The notes beneath the pieces are model-generated. The model worked only from the letters and a program-made list of their open reading frames with translations, did not search any database and had not been told where the DNA came from. DNA of 35,130 nucleotides from Variovorax sp. E3 (GTDB lineage: Bacteria > Pseudomonadota > Gammaproteobacteria > Burkholderiales > Burkholderiaceae_C): positions 1 through 35,130 of the forward strand of contig NZ_MOWM01000071.1 in NCBI RefSeq assembly GCF_016082275.1, given 5' to 3'. Positions 17,313 to 26,178 of this stretch are shown in pieces; position 1 is the first letter of the stretch, and each line of letters begins with the position of its first letter. The position numbers and the translations under genes are program-made.

Positions 17313-18017
17313 TCAGCCGCGCTTGGGAATGTTCAGGCCCCTCGCGACGGCGGGCCGTGCCACGAAGGCCTCGAGCACGCGCGCCACATTCTTGAAGTCG
17401 TTGAAGCCCACCAGCTCGCCGGCCTCGTAGAAGCCGATGAGGTTGCGGATCCACGGGAACGCGGCGATGTCGGCGATGGTGTAGCTGTCGCCCATGATCC
17501 ATTCGCGGTTCGCGAGGTGCCTGTCGAGCACGCCGAGCAGGCGCTTCGATTCGCCCACGTAGCGGTCGCGCGGGCGCTTGTCTTCGTAGTCCTTGCCGGC
17601 GAACTTGTTGAAGAAGCCGAGCTGGCCGAACATGGGGCCGATGCCGCCCATCTGGAACATGACCCACTGCAGGGTCTCGTAGCGGCCGGCGGCGTCCTGC
17701 GGAATGAACTTGCCGGTCTTCTCGGCCAGGTACATCAGAATCGCGCCCGACTCGAACAGCGCCAGCGGCTTGCCGCCCGGGCCGTCGGGGTCGAGGATGG
17801 CGGGGATCTTGTTGTTCGGGTTCAGCGACAGGAACTCGGGCGACATCTGGTCGTTGGTCTCGAAGCTCACGAGGTGCGGCTCATAGGGCAGGCCGGTTTC
17901 CTCCAGCATGATCGACACCTTCACGCCGTTGGGCGTGGGCAGCGAATACAGCTGCAGCCGCTCGGGGTGCTGCGCGGGCCATTTCTTCGTGATGGGGAAG
18001 CTCGAGAGATCGGTCAT
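17313..18017 (-). CDS. Nu-class glutathione S-transferase (YfcG/YghU-like)
   Basis: 234 residues. The thioredoxin-like N-terminal domain has LPTPNGVKVSIMLEETGLPY, the Thr-Pro-Asn active-site stretch of Nu-class enzymes, which act as glutathione-dependent disulfide-bond reductases. NPNNKIPAI and the glutathione-contacting ESGAILMYLAEK follow. The helical C-terminal domain has the N-capping box DSYTIADIAAFPW. The start ATG 18017 has an AGGACA ribosome site 8 bp upstream. It is the last gene of a probable tetR-LLM-GST run (51-bp gap). Confidence 0.92.
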   Translation of the reverse strand: MTDLSSFPITKKWPAQHPERLQLYSLPTPNGVKVSIMLEETGLPYEPHLVSFETNDQMSPEFLSLNPNNKIPAILDPDGPGGKPLALFESGAILMYLAEKTGKFIPQDAAGRYETLQWVMFQMGGIGPMFGQLGFFNKFAGKDYEDKRPRDRYVGESKRLLGVLDRHLANREWIMGDSYTIADIAAFPWIRNLIGFYEAGELVGFNDFKNVARVLEAFVARPAVARGLNIPKRG

Positions 18018-18068
18018 GGGTGGTGTCCTGAAGAAGGAAGAAACTGCAAGCGCCGGATTCTGCCCGGC

Positions 18069-19025
18069 TCAGGCGATCGGCGTGCGCGCATGGCCTTGCA
18101 ACCGGGGCAGCACCTCGCGGCCGAGTTCTTCGACCACCTCCGCGGCGGGCCGCTTGCCGCGCACCACGTTCATCAGCACATGCGCCACGCGGCGTCTTCC
18201 ATGCGGTCGAGGTACGCCACCAGCGCATGCGCCCGGTGCGCAGGCCCAGTTCGATGGGCTCGGCCGGTGCGTCGGCGTCTTCGAGCAGGTCGATCTGCAG
18301 CGACTGGATGAAGGGCTTGGCCTCGCTGCCCGCGCGCTCGCGCAGCGCCGTCTGCCACAGGCCGATGCGGCCCTGCTGGCGCGCCTCGTCGCGGTGGTAG
18401 GTGGCCCAGCCGTCGGCATGCGCGGCGGTCCATTGCAGCGACTGCCGCGCCGAGCCCACCACGAGCATGCCGATGCGTTCGGCGGGCGCGGCCATGAGGT
18501 CATGGCCGCCGGTGGCTTCGTGCAGCGCTGCACGCTCGGCCGGCTCGGGCGAGAGGGCCGAGCGCACGAGGTTCCAGCGTTCGCGAAAGGCGTCCCCGCG
18601 CAGCGCGATGTCCTGCTTGAAGATGGCGAACTCGGCCTCGCGGTCGCCCGAACCCAGGCCCAGGATGAAGCGCTCTTGCGACAGCCGGTTCAGCGACAGC
18701 GCGGCCTTGGCCACATGCAGCGGATGGCGCAGCGGCAGCACCGCCGCGGCCGTGCCCAGCGCGATGCGCCGCGTGGCGCGGCCAGCATCGCGAGCCACAC
18801 GAAGGGCTCGTCGAGCACCGAGATTTCTTCGCCCTGCGGCACCATCACCGGCACGTCGCGCGTCCACAGCGCGGCAAAGCCAAGCCGATCGGCGAGGGCG
18901 GCGATGTTGCGTTCGGCCTCGGGGTCGGCCATGGCGCCGTTGGCGCGGGCCACCGGCGTCATGAGGCCGAGCGTGAGGCGGCCGGCGAGCAGGGTCTGCC
19001 GGTAGGCGGCGTTGAAGGGGGGCAT
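18069..19025 (-). CDS. LLM-class flavin-dependent oxidoreductase (luciferase-like), three frameshifts
   Basis: A flavin-dependent monooxygenase or reductase of the bacterial luciferase superfamily. It starts MPPFNAAYRQTLLAGRLTLG, followed by ALADRLGFAALWTRDVPV. The middle holds RRIALGTAAAVLPLRHPLHV and FILGLGSGDREAEF. The end is HVLMNVVRGKRPAAEVVEEL up to TPIA. Three single-base losses break it, near 18776 (MLAA/ATRRIAL), 18229 (LRTGR/ALVAYLDRM) and 18183 (EDAAW/HVLMNV). With all three restored the protein has 319 residues, normal for the family. If the shifts are real this is a pseudogene. It sits 19 bp after the upstream TetR gene on the same strand. The substrate is unknown. Confidence 0.82.
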
Positions 19026-19044
19026 GCCCGTCCGGCGGCGCGCG

Positions 19045-19722
19045 TCAGGCGCGGCGCTTGCGGACGGCCGGCGCGGCCTTGGCGCCCAGCGAGAACAGGC
19101 GCGTGATGGCCTGGCGCACGTCGGCCTGCATGTCGGCCACGGCCTTGGTGTCGCCCGACAGGTGCTTGAGCAGCGCCTGCTGGAACAGCCCGTCGAACAG
19201 CGCATACGTGGCCGCGGGCGACATGCCGGGCTCTTCGCCCGACAGTTGCGTGAAGCGGCTCATGATGCGCCAGATCATGTCTTCCAGGCTCTTGTCGATC
19301 TGCACGACGTCGCTGCGAAAGGCTTCCTCGAACAGCGCCTGCGAACGCAGGTCATACCAGAGGCGGTGCACGTGGCCTTCGTCGCGCAACGTGTCGGCCA
19401 GGCTTTGCAGGAAGCCTTCCATCAGTTCGTCGCAGGTGGTGGCGCTGTCGACCGCGTGGTCGTAGCGCTTGACGCAGCGCGCCTTGTACTGCTTGACGCT
19501 GCAGATGATCAGGTCGATCTTGTCGCTGAAGTAGTAGTGCAGCACGCCATGCGAGAACTCCGAGTTCTGCGCGATCTCGCGCAGGCTGGTGCGCGCATAG
19601 CCCAGCGCCGCCAGCGTGGTGAGCGCGGCTTCGCCCAGTTCGGCGCGCCGCTCCGAGAACTTGTCGACCCTTGCCTTGGGCACCCGCTCCGCGTGCTTCT
19701 TTACCCGTTGATGTGTCGTCAT
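19045..19722 (-). CDS. TetR-family transcriptional regulator of the divergent SDR operon
   Basis: 225 residues. The helix-turn-helix is at about 20-65 (ALTTLAALGYARTSLREIAQ, then FSHGVLHYYFSDKIDLI). The C-terminal ligand domain is of the type often seen in lipid or acyl-CoA responsive members (RLWYDLRSQALFEEAFRSDV). The start is ATG 19722 (MTTHQRVKK); a longer frame to 19782 lacks support. Facing the SDR operon across 203 bp that contain two identical-class palindromes, it most likely represses that operon. Confidence 0.9.
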   Translation of the reverse strand: MTTHQRVKKHAERVPKARVDKFSERRAELGEAALTTLAALGYARTSLREIAQNSEFSHGVLHYYFSDKIDLIICSVKQYKARCVKRYDHAVDSATTCDELMEGFLQSLADTLRDEGHVHRLWYDLRSQALFEEAFRSDVVQIDKSLEDMIWRIMSRFTQLSGEEPGMSPAATYALFDGLFQQALLKHLSGDTKAVADMQADVRQAITRLFSLGAKAAPAVRKRRA

Positions 19723-19834
19723 TTCAAAGCCGGACCGCGCATGCCGGCCCCTGTATCTCTTGTTGATTGCAAACCATATCACGCAAGCGGGAGAACCCGC
19801 ATCCGGCGTGCCACGGATGTCATTCTAAAAAATC

Positions 19835-19870
19835 TTGACGTGTGTCAAAGAAAAACTTGACATGCGTCAA
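19835..19870. promoter_or_regulatory. Twin TTGAC-N4-GTCAA operators
   Basis: Two perfect inverted repeats lie at 19835-19848 (spacer GTGT) and 19857-19870 (spacer ATGC). They are 22 bp apart centre to centre, about two helical turns, in the divergent region between the TetR gene and the SDR gene. Confidence 0.82.
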
Positions 19871-19885
19871 GTCGATTTCTAGCAT
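19857..19885 (+). promoter_or_regulatory. Sigma-70 promoter of the SDR operon
   Basis: TTGACA (19857-19862), 17 bp, TAGCAT (19880-19885). The -35 hexamer is the left arm of the second operator, so repressor binding would directly exclude polymerase. Confidence 0.7.
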
Positions 19886-19925
19886 GACCGCTCCATCTCA
19901 TAAACATATCCACAGGAGACAAGTG

Positions 19926-20729
19926 ATGGCCAAGTTCGACTTGAAAGGGCGCCGTGCGCTCGTGACGGGCGGTGCGCGCGGCATTGGCGCGAGCATCGCA
20001 GAGGCTCTGGCAGGGGCTGGAGCGTCGGTGATGATCGGCGACGTGCTCGCCGACGTGGGCCGCGAAACCGCCGCGCGGCTCTCGGCATCGGGCGCGAAAG
20101 TGGGCTTCGTTCCGCTCGACGTCACCAAGGATGCCGACTGGGCCTCGGCCACCGAGACCACCGTGAAGGAACTGGGCGGCTTCGACATCCTCGTGAACAA
20201 CGCGGGCATCGAGATCACCTCGCTGGTGATCGACGTCAACGGCGACGACCTGCGCCGCATGCTCGACGTGAACGTGGCCGGCACGCTGCTGGGCATGAAG
20301 CACGCGTTCCGCGCGATGCGCCCCGGTGGCAGCGCGGGCGGCGGCGGGGCGGTGGTCAACATCGCCTCAGTGGCGGCCACCATCGCGTTCCCGGCCATCG
20401 CGGGCTACTCGGCCACCAAGTCGGCCGTCGACCGCGCCACGCGCGTGGCGGCCATGGAGTCCGGCAAGCTGGGGTACGGCGTGCGCGTGAACTGCATCTA
20501 TCCCGGCCTCGTGCCCACCGACATGGGCATGAAGCTGGCCAGCGACATCGTGGCGGCGGGCCTCGCGCCCAGCGTCGAAGCGGCCGTCGGCGACGTGATC
20601 GGCCAGACGCCGCTCGGGCGCCTGGGCGAAGTCGGCGACATGGCCGACGTGGTGGTCTTCCTGTGCAGCGACGCGGCCCGGTTCATCACCGGCGCGGGCC
20701 TGGCGGTGGACGGCGGCATGGGCATGTGA
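19926..20729 (+). CDS. Short-chain dehydrogenase/reductase (SDR)
   Basis: A classical SDR of 267 residues, NAD(P)-dependent. The Rossmann motif is TGGARGIG (14-21), with NNAG at 91-94. The catalytic residues are Ser148, Tyr161 and Lys165 (YSATK), and the family ending is ITGAGLAVDGG. ATG 19926 has an AGGAGA ribosome site. An Asp ends the second strand (IGDV, about 39), which favours NAD over NADP. It is the first gene of an operon with the saccharopine-dehydrogenase-like protein (26-bp gap) and an acyl-CoA synthetase, and probably oxidises a hydroxyacyl or alcohol intermediate. Confidence 0.93.
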   Translation: MAKFDLKGRRALVTGGARGIGASIAEALAGAGASVMIGDVLADVGRETAARLSASGAKVGFVPLDVTKDADWASATETTVKELGGFDILVNNAGIEITSLVIDVNGDDLRRMLDVNVAGTLLGMKHAFRAMRPGGSAGGGGAVVNIASVAATIAFPAIAGYSATKSAVDRATRVAAMESGKLGYGVRVNCIYPGLVPTDMGMKLASDIVAAGLAPSVEAAVGDVIGQTPLGRLGEVGDMADVVVFLCSDAARFITGAGLAVDGGMGM

Positions 20730-20755
20730 ACAGAACGACATCAAGGAGAGAAAAC

Positions 20756-21898
20756 ATGAGCAGCAACAACAGCAAGAAGAAACCCGTCGTCGTCTACGGC
20801 GCCTCCGGCTACACCGGGCGCCTGGTCTGCGAGTACCTGCGCGAGTACAACATCCCCTTCATTGCGGCAGGCCGCAGCGCGGAGAAGGTCGATGCGGCAA
20901 TGAAGTCGAACGTGCCCGGCATCGAGACCGCGAGCTACGAGGTGGTCGAAGTGGCGCACTCGGTGGCGGCGCTCACCGAGCTCTTCACCGGCGCCTCGGT
21001 GGTGCTCAACACCGTGGGGCCTTTCGCCAAGTTCGGCCCCGAGGTCGTGCAGGCCTGCCTGGCCGCCGGCTGCCACTACACCGACACCACGGGCGAGCAG
21101 GACTGGCTCATCACGCTCGAGCAGGAGTTCGGCGCCAAATTCGCCGCCGCGGGCCTGCTGCTCTCGCCCGGCCTGGCGCACATGTACACCACCGGCGAAA
21201 TCGCGGCGCAGCTGTGCCTGGAAACGCCGGGGCTCGACACGCTGGACATCGCCGTGTTCTGGGGCGGCAGCCCGACCATCGCCTCGACCCAGACCATCCT
21301 GGTGAACGCGGCCACGTCGAAGGCCTACTACCTGGAGCAGAACGAGTACGTCGAGTGGCAGCCCGACGCGGGCCTGTACCACCTGTCGATTCCGGGCCAG
21401 CACGAAGCCGCGCTGGCGCTGCCCTGGGGCGGCACCTCGCACCCCGTGTGGTTCAAGCGCGACCCGCGCGTGGCCAACGTGAAGGTGCTCGGCGGTGTCT
21501 TCAACAAGGCGCTGATGCAGGGCGTGCCGCAGATCGTGGCCGCCGCGCTCAAGGCCACCGAGGGCATGAACGAAGAAGACCGCTACGCCGCGCTGTCCAA
21601 GACGGCGTCGAGCGTGATGAACACCATGCCCCCGCGCGAGAACCCGCGCATCAACAAGTCCGTCGACTCGGTGCATGCCTCGGGCCCGCTGGGCCGCGTG
21701 CACTGCGTGATCTTCGGCAACTGCAACTACAAGCAGACCGGCCTGCTGCAGGCCTACGCGGCGGCCTCGCTGCTGCAGCAGCCGCCACGGCGCGCGGGCT
21801 TCGCCTCGGGTTGCCAGGCCTTCGGGCATCGCGAGCTGCTGGGTGCGCTGCGCAGCTTCGGGCTGGTGCAGGAGCCCATGCTCACGCAACTGGGCTGA
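20756..21898 (+). CDS. Saccharopine dehydrogenase-like / trans-acting enoyl reductase-like protein
   Basis: 380 residues. The N-terminal NAD(P)-binding domain has VVVYGASGYTGRLVCEYL, followed by VLNTVGPFAKFGPEVVQACLAAG and CHYTDTTGE, the signature blocks of the saccharopine dehydrogenase NADP-binding family. The long middle and C-terminal part (from about 170) does not look like lysine-pathway saccharopine dehydrogenase. It is closer in layout to the mycobacterial trans-acting enoyl reductases. ATG 20756 has an AAGGAGAG ribosome site. Its position between an SDR and an acyl-CoA synthetase suggests reduction of a CoA-linked intermediate (inference). Confidence 0.85.
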   Translation: MSSNNSKKKPVVVYGASGYTGRLVCEYLREYNIPFIAAGRSAEKVDAAMKSNVPGIETASYEVVEVAHSVAALTELFTGASVVLNTVGPFAKFGPEVVQACLAAGCHYTDTTGEQDWLITLEQEFGAKFAAAGLLLSPGLAHMYTTGEIAAQLCLETPGLDTLDIAVFWGGSPTIASTQTILVNAATSKAYYLEQNEYVEWQPDAGLYHLSIPGQHEAALALPWGGTSHPVWFKRDPRVANVKVLGGVFNKALMQGVPQIVAAALKATEGMNEEDRYAALSKTASSVMNTMPPRENPRINKSVDSVHASGPLGRVHCVIFGNCNYKQTGLLQAYAAASLLQQPPRRAGFASGCQAFGHRELLGALRSFGLVQEPMLTQLG

Positions 21899-21903
21899 CA
21901 CCC

Positions 21904-23460
21904 ATGCGCCTCGTCGACTACCTCGACAAGGGCGCCCAGCAGGGCGCCAACTCGCCCTGCCTCACGCTGGGCGACACCGACCTGAGCTATGCCCAGGTGC
22001 AGCGCATCAGCTGGCGCGTGGCGCGCGGCCTGCAGCGCGCGGGCCTGCGGCCGGGCGACAAGGTGGCGGTGCTCTCGAGCAACGACGCGATGGCCTTCGC
22101 CACGGTGTTCGGCATCTCGCGCGCGGGCTGCGTGTGGTGCCCGATCAACCCGCGCAACGAAGCCAGCGAAAACGCCTTCGTGCTCGACGCCTTCGACTGC
22201 GCCTGCCTGGTCTTCCACGGCAACTACGCGGCCATGGTCGAGCAGATGCGCCCGCAGTTGCCCAAGCTGCGCGCGCTGGTGTGCCTGAACGATGCGCAGG
22301 CCTTCGCGCCCGCCATGGACGAATGGCTCGAAGGGCTGGACGATTCGCCGCTGGACATCGCGCCGCCCGACGACGTGGCCATGATCGCCGGCACCGGCGG
22401 CACCACGGGGCAGCCCAAGGGCGTGATGCTCACGGGGCGCAACCTCGAAGCCATGTCGGCGCTCACGCTCATGGGCTATCCCTTCGAGGGCCGGCCCGCC
22501 TACCTGGCGCTGGCGCCGCTCACGCATGCGGCCGGCGTGCTGTGCCTGCCGGTGATGGCGCTGGGCGGGCGCGTGGTGATCATGCCCAAGCCCGACCTCG
22601 GCGATTTCCTGGCGCTGATCGAGCGGCACCGCATCACCCACACCTTCCTGCCGCCCACGCTGATCTACATGCTGCTGCAGCATCCGCAGCTGGCGGCCAC
22701 CAAGCGCGATTCGCTGCAGTGCTTCTGGTATGGCGCCGCGCCCATGTCGACCGCGCGGCTCGAGGAGGCGCTCGAAAAAGTCGGCCCCGTCATGGCGCAG
22801 CTCTTCGGCCAGACCGAGGCGCCGATGATGATCTCGATGATGTCGCCGCGGGACCACTTCAACGACGACGGCTCGGTGGCACGACAGCGCCTGTCGTCGG
22901 CGGGCCGGCCCGGGCCGCTGGTGCAGGTGGGCGTGATGAACGGCGACGGCGCGCTGCTGCCCACCGGCGACAGCGGCGAGATCGTGGTGCGCGGCTCGCT
23001 CGTGATGCAGGGCTACTACAAGGACCCGCGCGCGACCGAAGAAGCGGGGCGCTTCGGCTGGCACCACACGGGCGACATCGGCTACCTCGATGCCGACGGC
23101 TTCCTGTACATCGTCGACCGCGCCAAGGACATGATCATCTCGGGCGGCTTCAACGTCTATTCGGCCGAGGTCGAGCAGGCGCTGATGCAGCACCCCGACG
23201 TGCAGGACAGCGCCGTGGTCGGCCTGCCCGACGAGAAATGGGGCGAGCGCGTGGTGGCGGTGCTGCAATTGCACGCCGGCCGGCAGGTCGACGTGGAAGA
23301 GATCAAGGCTTTCGTCAAGGCGCGCATCGGCAGCGTGAAGGCGCCCAAGCAGGTCGAGGTGTGGGGCGACCTGCCGCGTTCCAAGGTCGGCAAGGTGCTG
23401 AAGAAGGACGTGCGCGCCACGCTGCTGCAAGTGGCCGGGGGAGCCGGTCAGCCGCGCTGA
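21904..23460 (+). CDS. Acyl-CoA synthetase / AMP-dependent ligase 1
   Basis: 518 residues of the ANL superfamily, activating a carboxylic acid to its CoA thioester via an acyl-AMP. The P-loop TGGTTGQPKGVMLT is at about 165-178. FGQTEAPMM forms the second ATP motif. The adenylate-binding motif is GFGWHHTGDIGYLD-like (RFGWHHTGDIGYL), with the hinge region DRAKDMIISGGFNVYSAEVE. The catalytic lysine lies in RSKVGKVLKK. ATG 21904 is 6 bp after the previous stop. The 3' end overlaps the converging second synthetase gene by 13 bp. Confidence 0.93.
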   Translation: MRLVDYLDKGAQQGANSPCLTLGDTDLSYAQVQRISWRVARGLQRAGLRPGDKVAVLSSNDAMAFATVFGISRAGCVWCPINPRNEASENAFVLDAFDCACLVFHGNYAAMVEQMRPQLPKLRALVCLNDAQAFAPAMDEWLEGLDDSPLDIAPPDDVAMIAGTGGTTGQPKGVMLTGRNLEAMSALTLMGYPFEGRPAYLALAPLTHAAGVLCLPVMALGGRVVIMPKPDLGDFLALIERHRITHTFLPPTLIYMLLQHPQLAATKRDSLQCFWYGAAPMSTARLEEALEKVGPVMAQLFGQTEAPMMISMMSPRDHFNDDGSVARQRLSSAGRPGPLVQVGVMNGDGALLPTGDSGEIVVRGSLVMQGYYKDPRATEEAGRFGWHHTGDIGYLDADGFLYIVDRAKDMIISGGFNVYSAEVEQALMQHPDVQDSAVVGLPDEKWGERVVAVLQLHAGRQVDVEEIKAFVKARIGSVKAPKQVEVWGDLPRSKVGKVLKKDVRATLLQVAGGAGQPR

Positions 23461-25052
23461 TAGTGGCCCTGGTGCGCCTTGCGCAGCTCGAACTTCTGGA
23501 TCTTGCCGGTGGAGGTCATCGGCAGCGCGGCCAGGAAGACGATCTGCTTGGGCACCTCGAAGCCGCCGAGGTGTTCCTTGCAGTGAGCCGTGAGCGCGGC
23601 TTCAGTGAAGTCGGCCGGTGCATCGGGCCGCCGCGTGACGAAGGCCGTGATGGCCTCGCCCCAGTGGTCGTGCGGCAGGCCCACCACGGCCGCGTTGAGC
23701 ACGGCGGGGTGGCGCAGCAGCACCTCCTCGACCTTGATCGACGGCACGTTCTCGCCGCCCGACTTCACCATGTCCTTCAGGCGGTCGAGGAAGATCAGTT
23801 GCCCGTCGTCGTCGAGCTTGCCCAGGTCGCCCGAGTGGTGCCAGCCGAAGCGCTGCGCGTTGGCGGTGGCCTCCGGGTCCTTGTAGTAGCCGAGCATCAC
23901 GTTGGGGCCGCGAAAGACGATTTCGCCGACCTCGTTCGGCCCGAGCAGTTCGCCGCCGTCGCCCATGACCGCGACCTCGTTCACCAGCGTGCCCACGCCC
24001 CAGTAGGAGCCGAAGCGCTTGCGCTGCTCGTGCGCCTCGAAGATGGTGGCGCCGGGGTACATCTCGGTCTGGCCCGAGACCAGCGCGAAGTTGGGGCAGA
24101 ACTCGTCGAGCAGGCGCAGCAGCAGCGTGCGCGACATCGGCGCCATTGCGTACACGCACAGCCGCAGGCTCGACAGGTCGCGCGCGGCGCGCTGCGGGTT
24201 CGCGAGCAACGCGCCGTACATCATCGGCAGGCCGACCATCACCGTGATCTTGTGGCGCTCGATGGCCGCGAGCACCGCGCCGGGGTCGAAGCCGCGCAGC
24301 ACCACCAGCGCGCCGCCCACCGCCAGCGCCGACATCAGCACCGTGTGCTGCCCGCAATGGAACAGCGGCAGCACGCTGCTCCACACGTCGGCGCGCTCGG
24401 GGCTGCTGCCCCACTCGACCATGTTGCTCAGCAGCACCGAGTGAACGGACGCGTGCGAATGCATCACGCCCTTCTGGCGCCCGGTGGTGCCGCTGGTGTA
24501 CATGATGAGCGCGAGGTCCGTGCTGTCGATGGCGACGTCGGGCAGCGACTCGGGGCCTTGCGCAATGGCCTGCGGCACGGTCGCGATGCCGGCCGGCGGC
24601 GCGTCGCCGTCGAGCACGCACAGCAGCGGCGACACGCCCGTGGCCTGCAGCAGTTCACGCAGCTCGGGCCTGGCATGCAGCGCGGTGTCGATCACCAGGT
24701 GCCGCACTTCGGCGTGCGCCAGGATGTAGCCGATGGCCTCCACCGAGAGCGCGGTGTTGATCGGCACCCACACCAGCCCGGCCTTCTGGATGCCCAGCAT
24801 GGCGACCACCATCTGGATGGAGTTGTTGCACAGCATGCCCACGCGCTCGCCCTTTGCCAGGCCCAGGCCCAGCAGGTGGTGCGCGAAGCGGTTTGTCGCG
24901 GCGTCGAGCGCGTGATAAGACAGGCGATGCTCGCCCTCGATCAGTGCCGTGCGCTCGCCGAAGCGGCGCGCGCAGCGGTGGACGACGTCGCCCAGCGCGA
25001 TGCGCGAAATGCGCGCGTGGGAAGGCGGCAGGGCCGTGGGGGCTGCAGGCAT
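23448..25052 (-). CDS. Acyl-CoA synthetase / AMP-dependent ligase 2
   Basis: 534 residues, ANL superfamily. P-loop YTSGTTGRQKGVMHSH, SGQTEMYPGA, RFGWHHSGDLGKLD, hinge DRLKDMVKSGGENVPSIKVE, and the C-terminal catalytic lysine in TSTGKIQKF. It is not a close copy of ligase 1: the N-terminal half differs at most positions. ATG 25052 has a GGAGA ribosome site. It is convergent to ligase 1, and follows the outer-membrane protein gene on the minus strand. The substrate is unknown; medium-chain or aromatic acids are plausible. Confidence 0.93.
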   Translation of the reverse strand: MPAAPTALPPSHARISRIALGDVVHRCARRFGERTALIEGEHRLSYHALDAATNRFAHHLLGLGLAKGERVGMLCNNSIQMVVAMLGIQKAGLVWVPINTALSVEAIGYILAHAEVRHLVIDTALHARPELRELLQATGVSPLLCVLDGDAPPAGIATVPQAIAQGPESLPDVAIDSTDLALIMYTSGTTGRQKGVMHSHASVHSVLLSNMVEWGSSPERADVWSSVLPLFHCGQHTVLMSALAVGGALVVLRGFDPGAVLAAIERHKITVMVGLPMMYGALLANPQRAARDLSSLRLCVYAMAPMSRTLLLRLLDEFCPNFALVSGQTEMYPGATIFEAHEQRKRFGSYWGVGTLVNEVAVMGDGGELLGPNEVGEIVFRGPNVMLGYYKDPEATANAQRFGWHHSGDLGKLDDDGQLIFLDRLKDMVKSGGENVPSIKVEEVLLRHPAVLNAAVVGLPHDHWGEAITAFVTRRPDAPADFTEAALTAHCKEHLGGFEVPKQIVFLAALPMTSTGKIQKFELRKAHQGHYQRG

Positions 25053-25158
25053 GCTCGGTGTCTCCGTTCTTCGTTCGGTGTGGCGCAGCTAAGGCTGGCG
25101 CCACGGCCCCGTCTTGCGAAGACTGGCTACACGAGCCGCACGGAAGGCCTTGGGGGCC

Positions 25159-25997
25159 TTAGAAGCGCGCCTTCAGGAAAGCCGAGGGCCCTTGCAGCCG
25201 CACCTTCAGCCGCGTGTCCGCGAAGTTGGTGTCGCGCGTCAGGTCGATGTTGGTGACGCCGTAGGCCAGCACCAGGCCGATGTTCTTCACCGGGAACCAC
25301 TCGACGCCGGCCGAGGCGTTGTAGATGTTGCCGTGGAAGCGGCCGCCGTTCTTCCACACGCCGGAGGCGTCGGCGAACAGCCGCAGGTCGGGGCTGATGG
25401 CATGGCGCACGCCGATTTCGAGCAGCGGCGCAATCGCGTTGTCGCTGGAGCTTTCGCTGTAGGTGCCGACCTGCCCGTTGACGACGGCATTGGCGCTCGC
25501 GCCCAGCGTCGCACGGTAGTAGGCCGCGCCCGCGCCCAGGCCCAGCACGGTGTTGCCCGAGCCGATCCACCACTTGTAGGACAGCTTGGCGAAGTCGAGC
25601 TTGGTGTTGATGTTGCGTTGCCGAAAGTGTTCAGCGTGCCGAAGTTGCCGAACGAATTGCTGCTGGCAAGGCCGCCCGAATAGTCGCGCTTGTAGCTGTA
25701 GTAGTCGAACGAGATGCCCTGGCTGTCGCCGATGAGCATGTCGGCCGAGATGCGCGGCATCGTCACGCGGCCGGGCTTGATGTCGCCCGACTGCAGCGCG
25801 CCGTAGGGCGTGGTGACGGAGGCATTGAACTTGGGGTCGGCGTTGAAGGCACCGACCGAGAAACTGAAGCGGTCCAGCGCGGGCGACGGATCGGCAAGCG
25901 CGGGTGCGGTGGCAAACAGAAAACCGGTGCCGACCAATGCGCCGAAGGCACCGAAGCGGGTGGTCCAGTCGAAGGGGCGGGAGCGGAGCAACAGCAT
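25159..25997 (-). CDS. Outer-membrane beta-barrel protein, one frameshift
   Basis: 279 residues after repair. The signal peptide includes WTTRFGAFGALVGTGFLFAT and ends near APALADP. Alternating amphipathic strands follow: FSFSVGAFNADPKF, ISFDYYSYKRDYSG, LDFAKLSYKWWIG, TVLGLGAGAAYYRATLG, GVRHAISPDLRLFADASGVW and VEWFPVKNIGLVLAYGVTN. The C-terminal residue is phenylalanine (LKARF), the outer-membrane insertion signal. A missing base near 25615-25620 separates FGTLNTFGN from NINTKLDF. ATG 25997 has an AAGGA ribosome site. No specific family was recognised. The position upstream of ligase 2 might mean uptake of the ligase substrate (inference). Confidence 0.8.
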
Positions 25998-26101
25998 GAA
26001 AAATCCTTGGGGTCGAAGAAAAAGCCTCGGGCACTTGCGCGTCGCTTGGCGCAGGCGGCTTCCGGGCGCGGCTCCCTGTTGATGACCCACAAGTTAATAG
26101 G

Positions 26102-26124
26102 GCGCATGGCGTGCTTCCATGCGC
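26102..26124. other. Hairpin in the OMP-cytochrome intergenic region
   Basis: GCGCATGG (26102-26109) and CCATGCGC (26117-26124) form a perfect 8-bp stem with a 7-nt loop, 55 bp after the cytochrome stop. No T run follows on either side, so termination is uncertain. The rest of 25998-26178 shows no gene. Confidence 0.35.
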
Positions 26125-26178
26125 GGAATGCGGCTGTGCTTGTAGGACGTTCTCTACGGTCGCCGCATGGCGCGCCGC

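Noticed and set aside
18069..19025. LLM oxidoreductase as a genuine pseudogene
   Set aside because: The same kind of single-base loss also breaks essential or key genes such as waaA, so sequence error is the simpler explanation; kept as CDS with the breaks noted.
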